From the NCBI GenBank assembly GCA_932294295.1, contig OW028586.1, positions 11,280,290 through 11,344,289 on the forward strand: 64,000 bases of DNA, in the 5' to 3' direction. This DNA is from Alitta virens. Taxonomy: Eukaryota > Annelida > Polychaeta > Phyllodocida > Nereididae. Below, piece by piece: positions 19,423-32,085 of this stretch. The stretch's first letter is position 1; the number at the start of each line of letters is the position of its first letter. The position numbers and the translations under genes are program-made. The notes beneath the pieces were generated by a model. It had not been told where the DNA came from, searched no databases, and saw only the letters and a list, made by a program, of their open reading frames with translations.

Positions 19423-20240
19423 GTAAGACAGTGCTTCATAAATTTTGAACTAGGCCTTTAGTCAATTCTTGCTGGTCTAATTGTAAAAACCCAAACCACA
19501 ACTGTGCAAAGCAGCAACAAAGAGTCGAAGCTATTTGACAGATTGTGATGTATTTGTGACGATACATGTGTTCAGCAGACTTGACGCCGACGCCGTACTT
19601 AGTTCCAGTCATCTACACATTTATTAGTGAAGTCATCGATGTGCGAGCAAATACGTACACAATGTTTACAATACACACTGGTAAATATTTTAGCTTTTAA
19701 GCTGGATTGGTGACACAATGTGGAAATTTGAACTGGACTCACTGTATAATATGAACTTGAACAAATCTTAAGAGTTTACCAGAACCTTGTACCTTATCAT
19801 ATGCTTATGTACCTTACAACTCTCAGTACTAAGACTACAAAATCTTGCATCTAAATGTTTTACTGTTTTCTCTAACAATAAAGTCTTAATCAACCATAGT
19901 CATTATCATTACTTTGAAAATCATTCTGAACACACAGTAACACTATAATACTGTAACAACCTTGCACAAACTAATTTGGCACAAGCATCTAAGTAAAAAA
20001 TGCACAATCTTATGCAATATCTTGATCAACTACAATTCTACTGTGTAATAACAGCAATACTCTCATGACAATGCAAGTTTTACAAAACTAAATGCATTAT
20101 TAAATTGTGTGAAAGCAAGGAATTCAATGATTATTGTCACTACAAAAAAATGTCATATTGAAATCAGAATATGTCATTTTGCAATTTCAGAAAACCATCA
20201 GTTTGATCAATAAAAATCAATTTAATACACATCATGGTAT
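19423..20240. other. AT-rich stretch after the FLYWCH exon
   Basis: No gene is supported. A poly(A) signal candidate at 19877-19882 may end the preceding transcription unit. The 87-codon frame from 20134 is antisense to the Gypsy relic and is not a gene. Confidence 0.45.
19877..19882 (+). terminator. AATAAA poly(A) signal candidate
   Basis: AATAAAG in AT-rich DNA 455 bp after the FLYWCH exon donor. It is plausible as the end of that unit, but AATAAA is common by chance in this composition. Confidence 0.25.
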
Positions 20241-20640
20241 TTATTGGGTAGTTTCTATAGGTCTCTCTGGCTTCTCTCGACTTCTTGATGGATTACAAGA
20301 TGTAGACAAATCATTTGCCAAATTCTCAGTAGATGGAGCTACAGTCGGAGCAGAATCAACTGGATCATCATATATATCACCAGTCTTGCGTATATGATAA
20401 GCATGAGTGTATCTGCACTTCGAAACAAATCTTAACCAAGTATGTGAGTGGTCCTATACACTGAGCAATAACTCCTTTCACAAAAGCTTCAACTCCATTG
20501 CGAAGATTTCGCACTCAAACATTTCACCAACAGTAAAATTATGATACTATACAGCTAGCTCCTTTGTCGAGATAATAATGTTGCACATCTGGAGCTTTCT
20601 GAATTGTTTCACCGATCTGGTTTCAGCAAATCAAACCTAG
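20241..20640 (-). pseudogene. Ty3/Gypsy retrotransposon relic (integrase C-terminal end)
   Basis: Read on the minus strand, an FTVGEMF-like segment is followed by VRNLRNG and then GVIAQCIGPLTYLV. This is the order typical of the integrase C-terminal module of Ty3/Gypsy elements, including the GP-Y/F-type motif. A frame slip separates the first segment from the second, and another separates the second from a tail (YTHAYHIRKTGD, then Ser/Pro/Arg-rich sequence) that ends at TAA 20243-20241. It is a degraded fragment: reverse transcriptase, protease and LTRs are not seen here. Confidence 0.6.
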
Positions 20641-20669
20641 TTCGTAGACATAGCAACAAGAAGTCTCTT

Positions 20670-20873
20670 CTACCTGTACCTATATACATCTAGCCTGTGT
20701 ATTAAATGAAAATAAACATGATTATAGACTCTAATGCTACTGCATAAAAAAGATTTCTTATACCTATTTGTACGTTGTACTGGTAGGGCTAACCTTCTTC
20801 CAGATCTTAACAATGTATAATAATTAAATAATGGGTGCTGCTCATCATTCATAATCTTATCAACCTGTCTCAT
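20670..20873 (-). pseudogene. LINE (non-LTR) reverse transcriptase C-terminal fragment
   Basis: The minus-strand frame carries HPLF, then SGRRL, then RTNRYKKSF and SSIRVYN. This block is typical of the C-terminal end of reverse transcriptases in invertebrate non-LTR elements, just after the polymerase domain. The catalytic part is missing, so this is a 5'-truncated copy of the kind normally left by target-primed insertion. It lies about 130 bp from the left edge of the satellite array. Confidence 0.65.
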
Positions 20874-23175
20874 AACATTTGTTTTGTAAAGTTCATCTAT
20901 TGGTTTTATGTCTGCCTTTTAACTTACCACATGTCTTAACAATCTGTATCAATTTAGTTTTATCTTTACCCCTTACCACATTTTCCAACATGTGTTTCGT
21001 AAGAGCAAGTGACTTCCAGCTAGCTGGCAATCTCCCACTGCCGTTGCGATGCTTGCCATTTTTTCAACATATTGAGACTCCAGCTAGTGACTTCCAGCTA
21101 GCTTGCAGTCTCCCAGCTGCAGTGGCGATGCTTCCTATTTTTCAAGTTTTTGAGGTTCCAGCTACTAACCTCCAGCTAGCTTGCAGTCTCTCAGCTTCAC
21201 TGGTGGTGCTTGCTAGTGACCTCCAGCTAGCTGGCAGTCTCCCAGCTCAGTGGTGATGCTTGCTAGTGACCTTGAGTTAGCTGGCAATCTCCCAGCTGCA
21301 GTGGCGATGCTTTCTATTTTTTCAACATATTGAGACTCCAGCTAGTGACCTCCAGCTAGCTTGCAGTCTCCCAGTTTCAATGGTGATGCTTGCTAGTAAC
21401 CTCCATCTAGTTGGCAAGCTCCCAGCTTCAGTGGTGATGCTTGCTAGTGACCTCGAGCTAACTGGCAATCTCCCAGCTGCAGTGGCGATGCTTGCTATAT
21501 TTTCAACATTTTGGGACTCCAGCTAGTGACCTCTAGTTAGCTGGCAGTCTCCCAGCTTCAGTGGTGATGCTTGCTAGTGACCTCCAGCTAGCTGCCAGTC
21601 TCCCAGCTTCAGTGGTAATGCTTACCAGTGACCTCCAGCTACCTGGCAATCTCCCAGCATCAGTGGCGATGCTTGCTATTTTTCAACTTATTGAGGTTCC
21701 AGCTAGTGACCTCCAGCTAGCTTGCAGTCTCCCAGCTTCAGTGGTGATGCTTGCTAGTGACCTCCAGCTAGCTGGCAATGTCCCAGCTTCAGTGGCGATG
21801 CTTTCTAGTGACCTCCAACTTGCTGGCAATCTCCCAGCTGCAGTGGCTATGCTTGCTATTTTTCAACTTATTGAGGTTCCAGCTCCTGACCTCCATCTAG
21901 CTTGCAGTCTCCCAGCTTCAGTGGTGATGCTTGCTAGTGACCTCCAGCTAGCTGGCAATCTCCTAGCTGCAGTGGCGATGCTTGCTATATTTTCAACATA
22001 TTGGGACTCCAGCTAGCTGGCAGTCTCCCAGCTTCAGTGGTGATGCTTGCTAGTGACCTCGAGCTAGCTGGCAGTCTCCCAGCTTCTGTGGTGATGCTTG
22101 CTAGTGACCTCCACCTCCCTGGCAGTCTCCCAGCTTCAGTGGTGATGCTTGCTAGTGACCTCGAGCTAGCTGGCACTCTCCCAGCTGCAGTGGCGATGTT
22201 TGCTATATTTTCAACATATTGGGACTCCAGCTAGTGACCTCCAGCTAATGACCTCCAGCTATCTGGCAGTTTCCCAGCTTCAGTGGTGATGCTTGCTAGT
22301 GACCTCCAGCTAACTGGCAATCTCCCAGCTTCAGTGGCAATGCTTGCTACTGACCTTCAGCTAGCTGGCAAGCTCCCAGATTCAGTGGTGATGCTTGCTA
22401 TTTTTCAACTTATTGAGGTTCCAGCTACTGACCTCCAGCTAACTTGCAGTCTCCCAGCTTCAGTGGTGATGCTTGCTAATGACCTCCAGCTAGCTGGCAA
22501 TCTCCCAGCTTCAGTGGCGATGTTTGCTATTTTTCAACTTATTGAGGTTCCAGCTAGTGACCTCCAGCTAGCTTGCAGTCTCCCAGCTTCAGTGGTGATG
22601 CATGCTAGTGACCTCCAGCTAGCTGGCAATGTCCCAGCTTCAGTGGCGATGATTTCTAGTGACCTCCAACTTGCTGGCAATCTCCCAGCTGCAGTGGCGA
22701 TGCTTGCTATTTTTCAACTTCTTGAGGTTCCAGCTCCTGACCTCCAGCTAGCTTGCAGTCTCCCAGTATCAGTGGTGATGCTTGCTAGTGACCTCCAGCT
22801 AGCTGGCAATCTCCCAGCTGCAGTGGCAATGCTTGCTATATTTTCAACATATTGGGACTCCAGCTAGTGACCTCCAGCTAGCTGGCAGTCTCCCACCTTC
22901 AGTGGTGATGCTTGCTAGTGACCTCGAGCTAGCTGGCAGTCTCCCAGCTTCTGTGGTGATGCTTGCTAGTGACCTCCACCTGCCTGGCAGTCTCCAAGAT
23001 TCAGTGGCGATGCTTGCTATTTTTCAACTTATTTGGGTTCAACCTACTGACCTCCAGGTAGCTTGCAGTCTCCCAGCTTCAGTGGTGATGCTTGCTAGTG
23101 ACCTCGAGCTAGCTGGCACTCTCCCAGCTGCAGTGGCGATGTTTGCTATATTTTCAACATATTGGGACTCCAGCT

Positions 23176-23231
23176 AGTGACCTCCAGCTAGTGACCTCCA
23201 GCTAGTGACCTCCAGCTAGTGACCTCCAGCT
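23176..23231 (+). repeat. 14-bp module A mini-array, four copies
   Basis: Four perfect head-to-tail copies of AGTGACCTCCAGCT, that is module A repeated without B, C or D. Two-copy versions occur elsewhere (for example near 30554 and 31726). Confidence 0.9.
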
Positions 23232-26200
23232 AACTGTCAATCTCCCAGCTGCAGTGGCGATGCTTGATATATTTTCAACATATTGGGACTCCAGCTAGTG
23301 ACCTCTAGCTAGCTGGCAGTCTCTCAGCTTCAGTGGTGATGCTTGCTAGTGACCTCCAGCTAGCTGGCAGTCTCCAAGCTTCAGTGGCGATGCTTGCAAT
23401 TGACCTTCAGCTAGCTGGCAAGCTCCCAGCTTCAGTGGTGATGCTTGCTATTTTTCAACTTATTGAGGTTCCAGCCAGTGACCTCCAGCCAGCTTGCAGT
23501 CTCCCAGCTTCAGTGGTGATGCTTTCTAGTGACCTCCAACTTGCTGGCAATTTCCCAGCTGCAGTGGCGATGCTTGCTATTTTTCAACTTATTGAGGTTC
23601 CAGCTACTGACCTCCAGCTAGCTTGCAGTCTCCCAGCTTCAGTGTTGATGCTTGCTAGTGACCTCGAGCTAGCTGGCAATCTCCTAGCTGCAGTGGCAAT
23701 GCTTGCTATATTTTCAACATATTGGGACTCCAGCTAGTGACCTCCAGCTAGCTGGCAGTCTCCCAACTTCAGTGGTGATGCTTGCTAGTGACCTTCCGCT
23801 AGCTGGCAATCTCCCAGCTTCAGTGGTGACGCTTGCTAGTAACCTCCAGCTAGCTGGCAATCTTCCAGCTAGCTGGCAATCTTCCAGCTAGCTGGCAATC
23901 TCCCAGCTGCAGTGGCGATGCTTGATATATTTTCAACATATTGGGACTCCAGCTAGTGACCTCCAGCTAGCTGGCAGTCTCCCAGCTTCAGTGGTGATGT
24001 TTGGTAGTGACCTGCAGCTAGCTGGCAATCTCCCAGCTGCCGTTGCGATGCTTGCTATTTTTTCAACATGTTGAGACTCCTGCTAGTGACCTCCAGCTAG
24101 CTGGCAGTCTCCCAGCTTCAGTAGCGATGCTTGCTAGTGACCTCCAGCTAACTGGCAATCTCCCAGCTGCAGTGGCAATGCTTGCTATATTTTCAACATA
24201 TTGGGACTCCAGCTAGTGACCTCCAGCTAGCTGGCAGTCTCCCAGCTTCAGTGGTGATGCTTGCTAGTGACCTCCAGCTAGCTTGCAGTCTCCAAGCTTC
24301 AGTAGTGATGCTTGCTAGTGAACTCCAGCTAGCTGGCAATCTCCCAGCTGCAGTGGCGATGCTTGATATATTTTCAACATATTGGGACTCCAGCTAGTGA
24401 CCTCTAGCTAGCTGACAGTCTCCCAGCTTCAGTGGTGATGCTTGCTAGTGACCTCCAGCTAGCTGGCAGTCTCCCAGCTTCAGTGGCGATGCTTGCTAGT
24501 GACCTTCAGCTAGCTGGCAAGCTCCCAGCTTCAGTGGTGATGCTTGCTATTTTTCAACTTATTGAGGTTCCAGCCAGTGACCTCCAGCTAGCTTGCAGTC
24601 TCCCAGCTTCAGTGGTGATGCTTTCTAGTGACCTCCAACTTGCTGGCAATCTCCCAGCTGCAGTGGCGATGCTTGCTATTTTTCAACTTATTGAGGTTCC
24701 AGCTACTGACCTCGAGCTATCTTGCAGTCTCCCAGCTTCAGTGGTGATGCTTGCTAGTGACCTCGAGCTAGCTTGCAATCTCCTAGCTGCACTGGCAATG
24801 CTTGCTATATTTTCAACATATTGGGACTCCAGCTAGTGACCTCCAGCTAGCTGGCCGTCTCCCAGCTTCAGTGGTGATGCTTGCTAGTAACCTCCAGGTA
24901 GCTGGCAATCTCCCAGCTAGCTGGCAATCTCCCAGCTGCAGTGGCGATGCTTGATATATTTTCAACATATTGGGACTCCAGCTAGTGACCTCCAGCTAGC
25001 TGGCAGTCTCCCAGCTTCAGTGGTGATGCTTGCTAGTGACCTCCAGCTAGCTTGCAGTCTCCCAGCTTCAGTAGTGATGCTTGCTAGTTACCTCCAGCTA
25101 GCTGGCAATCTCCCAGCTTCAGTGGTGATGCTTGCTAGTGACCTCGAGCTAGCTGGCAATCTCCCAGCTGCAGTGGCAATGCTTGCTATATTTTCAACAT
25201 ATTGAGACTCCAGCTAGTGACCTCCAGCTAGCTGGCAATCTCCCAGCTTGAGTCGCGATGCTTGCTAGTGACCTCCAGCTAGTTGGCAATCTCCCAGCTT
25301 CAGTTGCGATACTTGCTAGTGACCTCTAGCTGCCTGGCAGTCTCCAAGCTTCAGTGGCTATGCTTGCTATTTTTCAACTTATTGAGGTTCCAGCTAGTGA
25401 CCTCCAGCTAGCTGGCAATCTCCCAGCTTCAGTGGTGATGCTTGCTAGTGACCTCCACCTAGCTGGCACTCTCCCAGCTGCAGTGGCGATGTTTGCTATA
25501 TTTTCAACATATTGGGACTCCAGCTAGTGACTTCCAGCTAGTGACCTTCAGCTAGCTGGCAGTCTCCCAGCTTGAGTGGTGATGCTTGCTAATGACATCC
25601 AGTTAGCTGGCAATCTCCCAGCTTAAGTGGTAATGCTTGCCAGTGACCTCCAGCTACCTGGCAATCTCCCAGCTTCAGTGGCGATGCTTGCTATTTTTCA
25701 ACTTATTGAGGTTCCAGCTAGTGACCTCCAGCTAGCTTGCAGTCTCCCAGCTTCAGTGGTGATGCATGCTAGTGACCTCCAGCTAGCTGGCAATGTCTCA
25801 GCTTCAGTGGCGATGCTTTCTAGTGACCTCCAACTTGCTGGCAATCTCCCAGCTGCAGTGGCGATGCTTGCTATATTTCAACTTATTGAGGTTCCAGCTC
25901 CTGACCTCCAGCTAGCTGGCAGTCTCCCAGCTTTTGTGGTGACGCTTGCCAGTGACCTCCACCTGCCTGGCAGTCTCCAAGCTTCAGTGGCGATGTTTGC
26001 TATATTTTCAACATATTGGGACTCCAGCTAGTGACCTCCAGCTAGTGACCTTCAGCTAGCTGGCAGTCTCCCAGCTTGAGTGGTGATGCTTGCTAATGAC
26101 CTCCAGCTAGCTGGCAATCTCCCAGCTTCAGTGGTGATGCTTGCTATTTTTCAACTTATTGAGGTTCCAGCCAGTGACCTCCAGCTAGCTTGCAGTCTCC

Positions 26201-29200
26201 CAGCTTCAGTGGTGATGCTTTCTAGTGACCTCCAACTTGCTGGCAATCTCCCAGCTGCAGTGGCGATGCTTGCTATTTTTCAACTTATTGAGGTTCCAGC
26301 TACTGACCTCCAGCTAGCTTGCAGTCTCCCAGCTTCAGTGGTGATGCTTGCTAGTGACCTCGAGCTAACTGGTAATCTCCTAGCTACAGTGGCAATGCTT
26401 GCTATATTTTCAACATATTGGGACTCCAGCTAGTGACCTCCAGCTAGCTGGCAGTCTCCCAGCTTCTGTGGTGATGCTTGCTAGTAACCTCCAGCTAGCT
26501 GGCAATCTCCCAGCTGTTGTGGCGATGCTTGATATATTTTCAACATATTGGGATTCCAGCTAGTGACCTCTAGCTAGCTGGCAGTCTCCCAGCTTCAGTG
26601 GTGATGCTTGCTAGTGACCTCGAGCTACCTGGCAGTCTCCCAGCTTTTGTGGTGATGCTTGCTAGTGACCTCCACCTGCCTGGCAGTCTCCAAGCTTCAG
26701 TGGCGATGCTTGCTATTTTTCAACTTATTGAGGTTTAACCTACTGACCTCCAGGTAGCTTGCAGTCTCCCAGCTTCAGTGGTGATGCTAGCTAGTGACCT
26801 CGAACTAGCTGGCACTCTCCCAGCTGCAGTGGCGATGTTTGCTATATTTTCAACATATTCGGACTCCAGCTAGAGACCTCCAGGTAGTGACCTCCAGCTA
26901 TCTGGCAGTGTCCCAGGTTCAGTGGTGATGCTTGCTAGTGACTTCCAGCTAACTGGCAATCTCCCAGCTGCCGTTGAGATGCTTGCTATTTTTTCAACAT
27001 ATTGAGACTCCAGCTAGTGACCTCCAGCTAGCTTGCAGTCTCCCAGCTTCAGTTGTGATGCTTTCTAGATACCTCCAATTTGCTGGCAATCTCCCCGCTG
27101 CAGTGGCGATGCTTGCTATTTTTCAACTTATTGAGGTTCCAGCTACTGACCTCGAGCTAGCTTGCGGTCTCCCAGCTTCAGTGGTGATGCTTGCTAGTGA
27201 CCTCCAGCTAGCTGGCAATCTCCCAGCTGCAGTGGCAATGCTTGCTATATTTTCAACATATTGGGACTCCAGCTAGTGACCTCCAGCTAGCTGGCAGTCT
27301 CCCAGCTTCAGTGGTGATGCTTGCTAGTGACCTCCAGCTAGCTGGCAGTCTCCCAGCTTCAGTGGTGATGCTTGCTAGTGACCTCCAGCTAGCTTGCAGT
27401 CTCCCAGCTTCAGTAGTGATGCTTGCTAGTGACCTCCAGCTAGCTGGCAATCTCCCAGCTGCCGTTGCGATGCTTGCTATCTTTTCAACATATCGAGACT
27501 CTAGCTAGTGACCTCCAGCTAGCTTGCAGTCTCCCAGCTTCAGTGGTGATGCTTGCTAGTGACCTCCAGCTGCCTGGCAGTCTCCAAGCTTCAGTGGCGA
27601 TGCTTGCTATTTTTCAACTTATTGAGGTTCCAGCTAGTGACCTTCAGCTAGCTGGCAATCTCCCAGCTTCAGTGGTGATGCTTGCTAGTGTCCTCCAGCT
27701 AGCTGGCAATCTCCCAGCTTCAGTGGTGATGCTTGCTAGTGACCTCCAGCAAGCTGGCACTCTCCCAGCTGCAGTGGCGATGTTTGCTTTATTTTCAACA
27801 TATTGGGACTCCAGCTAGTGACCTCCAGCTAGTGACCTTCAGCTAGCTGGCCGTCTCCCAGCTTGAGTGGTAATGCTTGCTAATGACCTCCAGCTAACTG
27901 GCAATCTCCCAGCTGCCGTTGAGATGCTTGCTATTTCTTCAACATATTGAGACTCCAGCTAGTGACCTCCAGCTAGCTTGCAGTCTCCCAGCTTCAGTTG
28001 TGATGCTTTCTAGATACCTCCAATTTGCTGGCAATCTCCCCGCTGCAGTGGCGATGCTTGCTATTTTTCAACTTATTGAGGTTCCAGCTACTGACCTCGA
28101 GCTAGCTTGCGGTCTCCCAGCTTCAGTGGTGATGCTTGCTAGTGACCTCTAGCTAGCTGGCAGTCTCGCAGCTTCAGTGGTGATGCTTGCTAGTGACCTC
28201 CAGCTAGCTTGCAGTCTCCCAGCTTCAGTAGTGATGCTTGCTAGTGACCTCCAGCTAGCTGGCAATCTCCCAGCTGCCGTTGCGATGCTTGCTATTTTTT
28301 CAACATATCGAGACTCTAGCTAGTGACCTCCAGCTAGCTTGCAGTCTCCCAGCTTCAGTGGTGATGCTTGCTAGTGACCTCGAGCTAGCTGGAAATCTCC
28401 CAACTGCAGTGGCAATGCTTGCTATATTTTCAACATATTGACACTCCAGCTACTGACCTCCAGTTAGCTGGCAATCACCCAGCTTGAGTCGCGATGCTTG
28501 CTAGTGACCTCCAGCTAGTTGGCAATATCCCAGCTTCAGTTGCGATACTTGCTATTTTTTCAACATATTGAGACTCCAGCTAGTGACCTCCAGCTAGCTG
28601 GCAGTCTCCCAGCTTCAGTGGTGATGCTTGCTAGTGACCTCCAGCTGCCTGGTAGTCTCCAAGCTTCAGTGGCGATGCTTGCTATTTTTCAACTTATTGA
28701 GGTTCCAGCTAATGACCTCCAGCTAGCTGGCAATCTCCCAGCTTCAGTGGTGATGCTTGCTAGTGACCTCCAGCTAGCTGGCAATCTCCCAGCTTCAGTG
28801 GTGATGCTTGCTAGTGACCTCCAGCTAGCTGGCACTCTCCCAGCTGCAGTGGCGATGTTTGCTATATTTTCAACATATTGGGACTCCAGCTAGTGACCTC
28901 CAGCTAGTGACCTTCAGCTAGCTGGCTGTCTCCCAGCTTGAGTGGTAATGCTTGCTAATGACCTCCAGCTAGCTGGAAATCTCCCAGCTTAAGTGGTAGT
29001 GCTTGCCAGTGACCTCCAGCTACCTGGCAATCTCCCAGCTTCAGTGGCGATGCTTGCTATTTTTCAACTTATTGAGGTTCCAGCTAGTGACCTCCAGCTA
29101 GCTTGCAGTCTCCCAGCTTCAGTGGTGATGCATGCTAGTGACCTCCAGCTAGCTGGCAATGTCCCAGCTTCAGTGGCGATGCTTTCTAGTGACCTCCAAC

Positions 29201-29714
29201 TTGCTGGCAATCTCCCAGCTGCAGTGGCGATGCTTGCTATTTTTCAACTTATTGAGGTTCCAGCTCCTGACCTCCAGCTAGCTTGCAGTCTCCCAGTTTC
29301 AGTGGTGATGCTTGCTAGTGACCTCCAGCTAGGTGGCAATCTCCCAGCTGCAGTGGCAATGCTTGCTATATTTTCAACATATTGGGACTCCAGCTAGTGA
29401 CCTCCAGCTCGCTGGCAATCTCCCAGCTTCAGTGGTAATGCTTGCCAGTGACCTCCAGCTACCTGGCAATCTCCCAGCTTCAGTGGCGATGCTTGCTATT
29501 TTTCAACTGATTGAGGTTCCAGCTAGTGACCTCCAGCTAGCTTGCAGTCTCCCAGCTTCCGTGGTGATGCATGCTAGTGACCTCCAGCTAGCTGGCAATG
29601 TCCCAGCTTCAGTGGCGATGCTTTCTAGTGACCTCCAACTTGCTGGCAATCTCCCAGCTGCAGTGGCGATGCTTGCTATTTTTCAACTTATTGATGTTCC
29701 AGCTCCTGACCTCC

Positions 29715-32085
29715 AGCTAGCTTGCAGTCTCCCAGCTTCAGTGGTGATGCTTCCTAGTGACCTCCAACTTGCTGGCAATCTCCCAGGTGCAGTGGCGATG
29801 CTTGCTATTTTTCAACTTATTGAGGTTCCAGCTACTGACCTCCAGCTAGCTTGCAGTCTCCCAGCTTCAGTGGTGATGCTTGCTAGTGACCTCGAGATAG
29901 CTGGCAATCTCCTAGCTGCAGTGGCAATGCTTGCTATATTTTCAACATATTGGGACTCCAGCTAGTGACCTCCAGCTAGCTGGCAGTCTCCCAGCTTCAG
30001 TGGTGATACTTGCTAGTAACCTCCAGCTAGCTGGCAATCTCCCAGCTAGCTGGCAATCTCCCAGCTGCAGTGGCAATGCTTGATATATTTTCAACATATT
30101 GGGACTCCAGATAGTGACCTCCAGCTAGCTTGCAGTCTCTCAGCTTCAGTGGTGATGCTTCCTAGTGACCTCCAGCTAGCTGGCAATCTCCCGGCTGCAC
30201 TGGCGATGCTTGCTATATTTTCAACATATTGGGACTCCAGCTAGTGACCTCCAGCTAGCTGGCAGTCTCCCAGCTTCAGTGGTGATGCTTGCTAGTGACC
30301 TCGAGCTAGCTGGCAGTCTCCCAGCTTCTGTGGTGATGCTTCCTAGTGACCTCCACCTGCCTGGCAGTCTCCAAGCTTCAGTGGCGATGCTTGCTATTTT
30401 TCAACTTATTGAGGTTCCTCCTACTGACCTCCAGGTAGCTTGCAGTCTCCCAGCTTCAGTGGTGATGCTTGCTAGTGACCTCGTGCTAGCTGGCAATCTC
30501 CCAGCTGCAGTGGCGATATTTGCTATATTTTCAACTTATTGGGACTCCAGCTAGTGACCTCCAGCTAGTGACCTCCAGCTATCTGGCAGTGTCCCAGCTT
30601 CAGTGGTGATGTTTGCTAGTGACCTCCAGCTAACTAGCAATCTCCCAGCTGCAGTGGCGATGCTTGATATATTTTCAACATATTGGGACTTCAGCTAGTG
30701 ACCTCTAGCTAGCTGGCAGTCTCCCAGCTTCAGTGGTGATGCTTGCTAGTGACCTCCAGCTAGCTGGCAGTCTCCCAGCTTCAGTGGCAATGCTTGCTAG
30801 TGACCTTCAGCTAGCTGGCAAGCTCCCAGCTTCAGTGGTGATGCTTGCTATTTTTCAACTTATTGAGGTTCCAGCCAGTGACCTTCAGCTAGCTTGCAGT
30901 CTCCCAGCTTCAGTGGTGATGCTTCCTAGTGACCTCCAACTTGCTGGCAATCTCCCAGGTGCAGTGGCGATGCTTGCTATTTTTCAACTTATTGAGGTTC
31001 CAGCTACTGACCTCCAGCTAGCTTGCAGTCTCCCAGCTTCAGTGGTGATGCTTGCTAGTGACCTCGAGATAGCTGGCAATCTCCTAGCTGCAGTGGCAAT
31101 GCTTGCTATATTTTCAACATATTGGGACTCCAGCTAGTGACCTCCAGCTAGCTGGCAGTCTCCCAGCTTCAGTGGTGATACTTGCTAGTAACCTCCAGCT
31201 AGCTGGCAATCTCCCAGCTTGCTGGCAATCTCCCAGCTGCAGTGGCAATGCTTGATATATTTTCAACATATTGGGACTCCAGCTAGTGACCTCCAGCTAG
31301 CTTGCAGTCTCTCAGCTTCAGTGGTGATGCTTCCTAGTGACCTCCAGCTAGCTGGCAATCTCCCGGCTGCACTGGCGATGCTTGCTATATTTTCAACATA
31401 TTGGGACTCCAGCTAGTGACCTCCAGCTAGCTGGCAGTCTCCCAGCTTCAGTGGTGATGCTTGCTAGTGACCTCGAGCTAGCTGGCAGTCTCCCAGCTTC
31501 TGTGGTGATGCTTCCTAGTGACCTCCACCTGCCTGGCAGTCTCCAAGCTTCAGTGGCGATGCTTGCTATTTTTCAACTTATTGAGGTTCCTCCTACTGAC
31601 CTCCAGGTAGCTTGCAGTCTCCCAGCTTCAGTGGTGATGCTTGCTAGTGACCTCGTGCTAGCTGGCAATCTCCCAGCTGCAGTGGCGATATTTGCTATAT
31701 TTTCAACTTATTGGGACTCCAGCTAGTGACCTCCAGCTAGTGACCTCCAGCTATCTGGCAGTGTCCCAGCTTCAGTGGTGATGTTTGCTAGTGACCTCCA
31801 GCTAACTAGCAATCTCCCAGCTGCAGTGGCGATGCTTGATATATTTTCAACATATTGGGACTTCAGCTAGTGACCTCTAGCTAGCTGGCAGTCTCCCAGC
31901 TTCAGTGGTGATGCTTGCTAGTGACCTCCAGCTAGCTGGCAGTCTCCCAGCTTCAGTGGCAATGCTTGCTAGTGACCTTCAGCTAGCTGGCAAGCTCCCA
32001 GCTTCAGTGGTGATGCTTGCTATTTTTCAACTTATTGAGGTTCCAGCCAGTGACCTTCAGCTAGCTTGCAGTCTCCCAGCTTCAG
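29715..32085 (+). repeat. two tandem copies of a 1172-bp higher-order unit
   Basis: Diagnostic variants repeat exactly 1172 bp apart: the CTTCCTAGTGACC variant at 29749 and 30921, the start of the block at 30210 and 31382, and that at 30733 and 31905. The homologous region near 43.1-44.3 kb has only one copy, so this unit was duplicated, or lost, after the large block duplication. Confidence 0.85.

Noticed and set aside
20134..20397. 87-codon + strand frame
   Set aside because: It lies antisense to the Gypsy integrase C-terminal relic, whose minus-strand frame has recognisable motifs.
20879..21256. 125-codon frame with a hydrophobic, signal-peptide-like start running into the array
   Set aside because: The hydrophobic start comes from T-rich flanking DNA, and the rest is satellite. 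There is no promoter or splice support.
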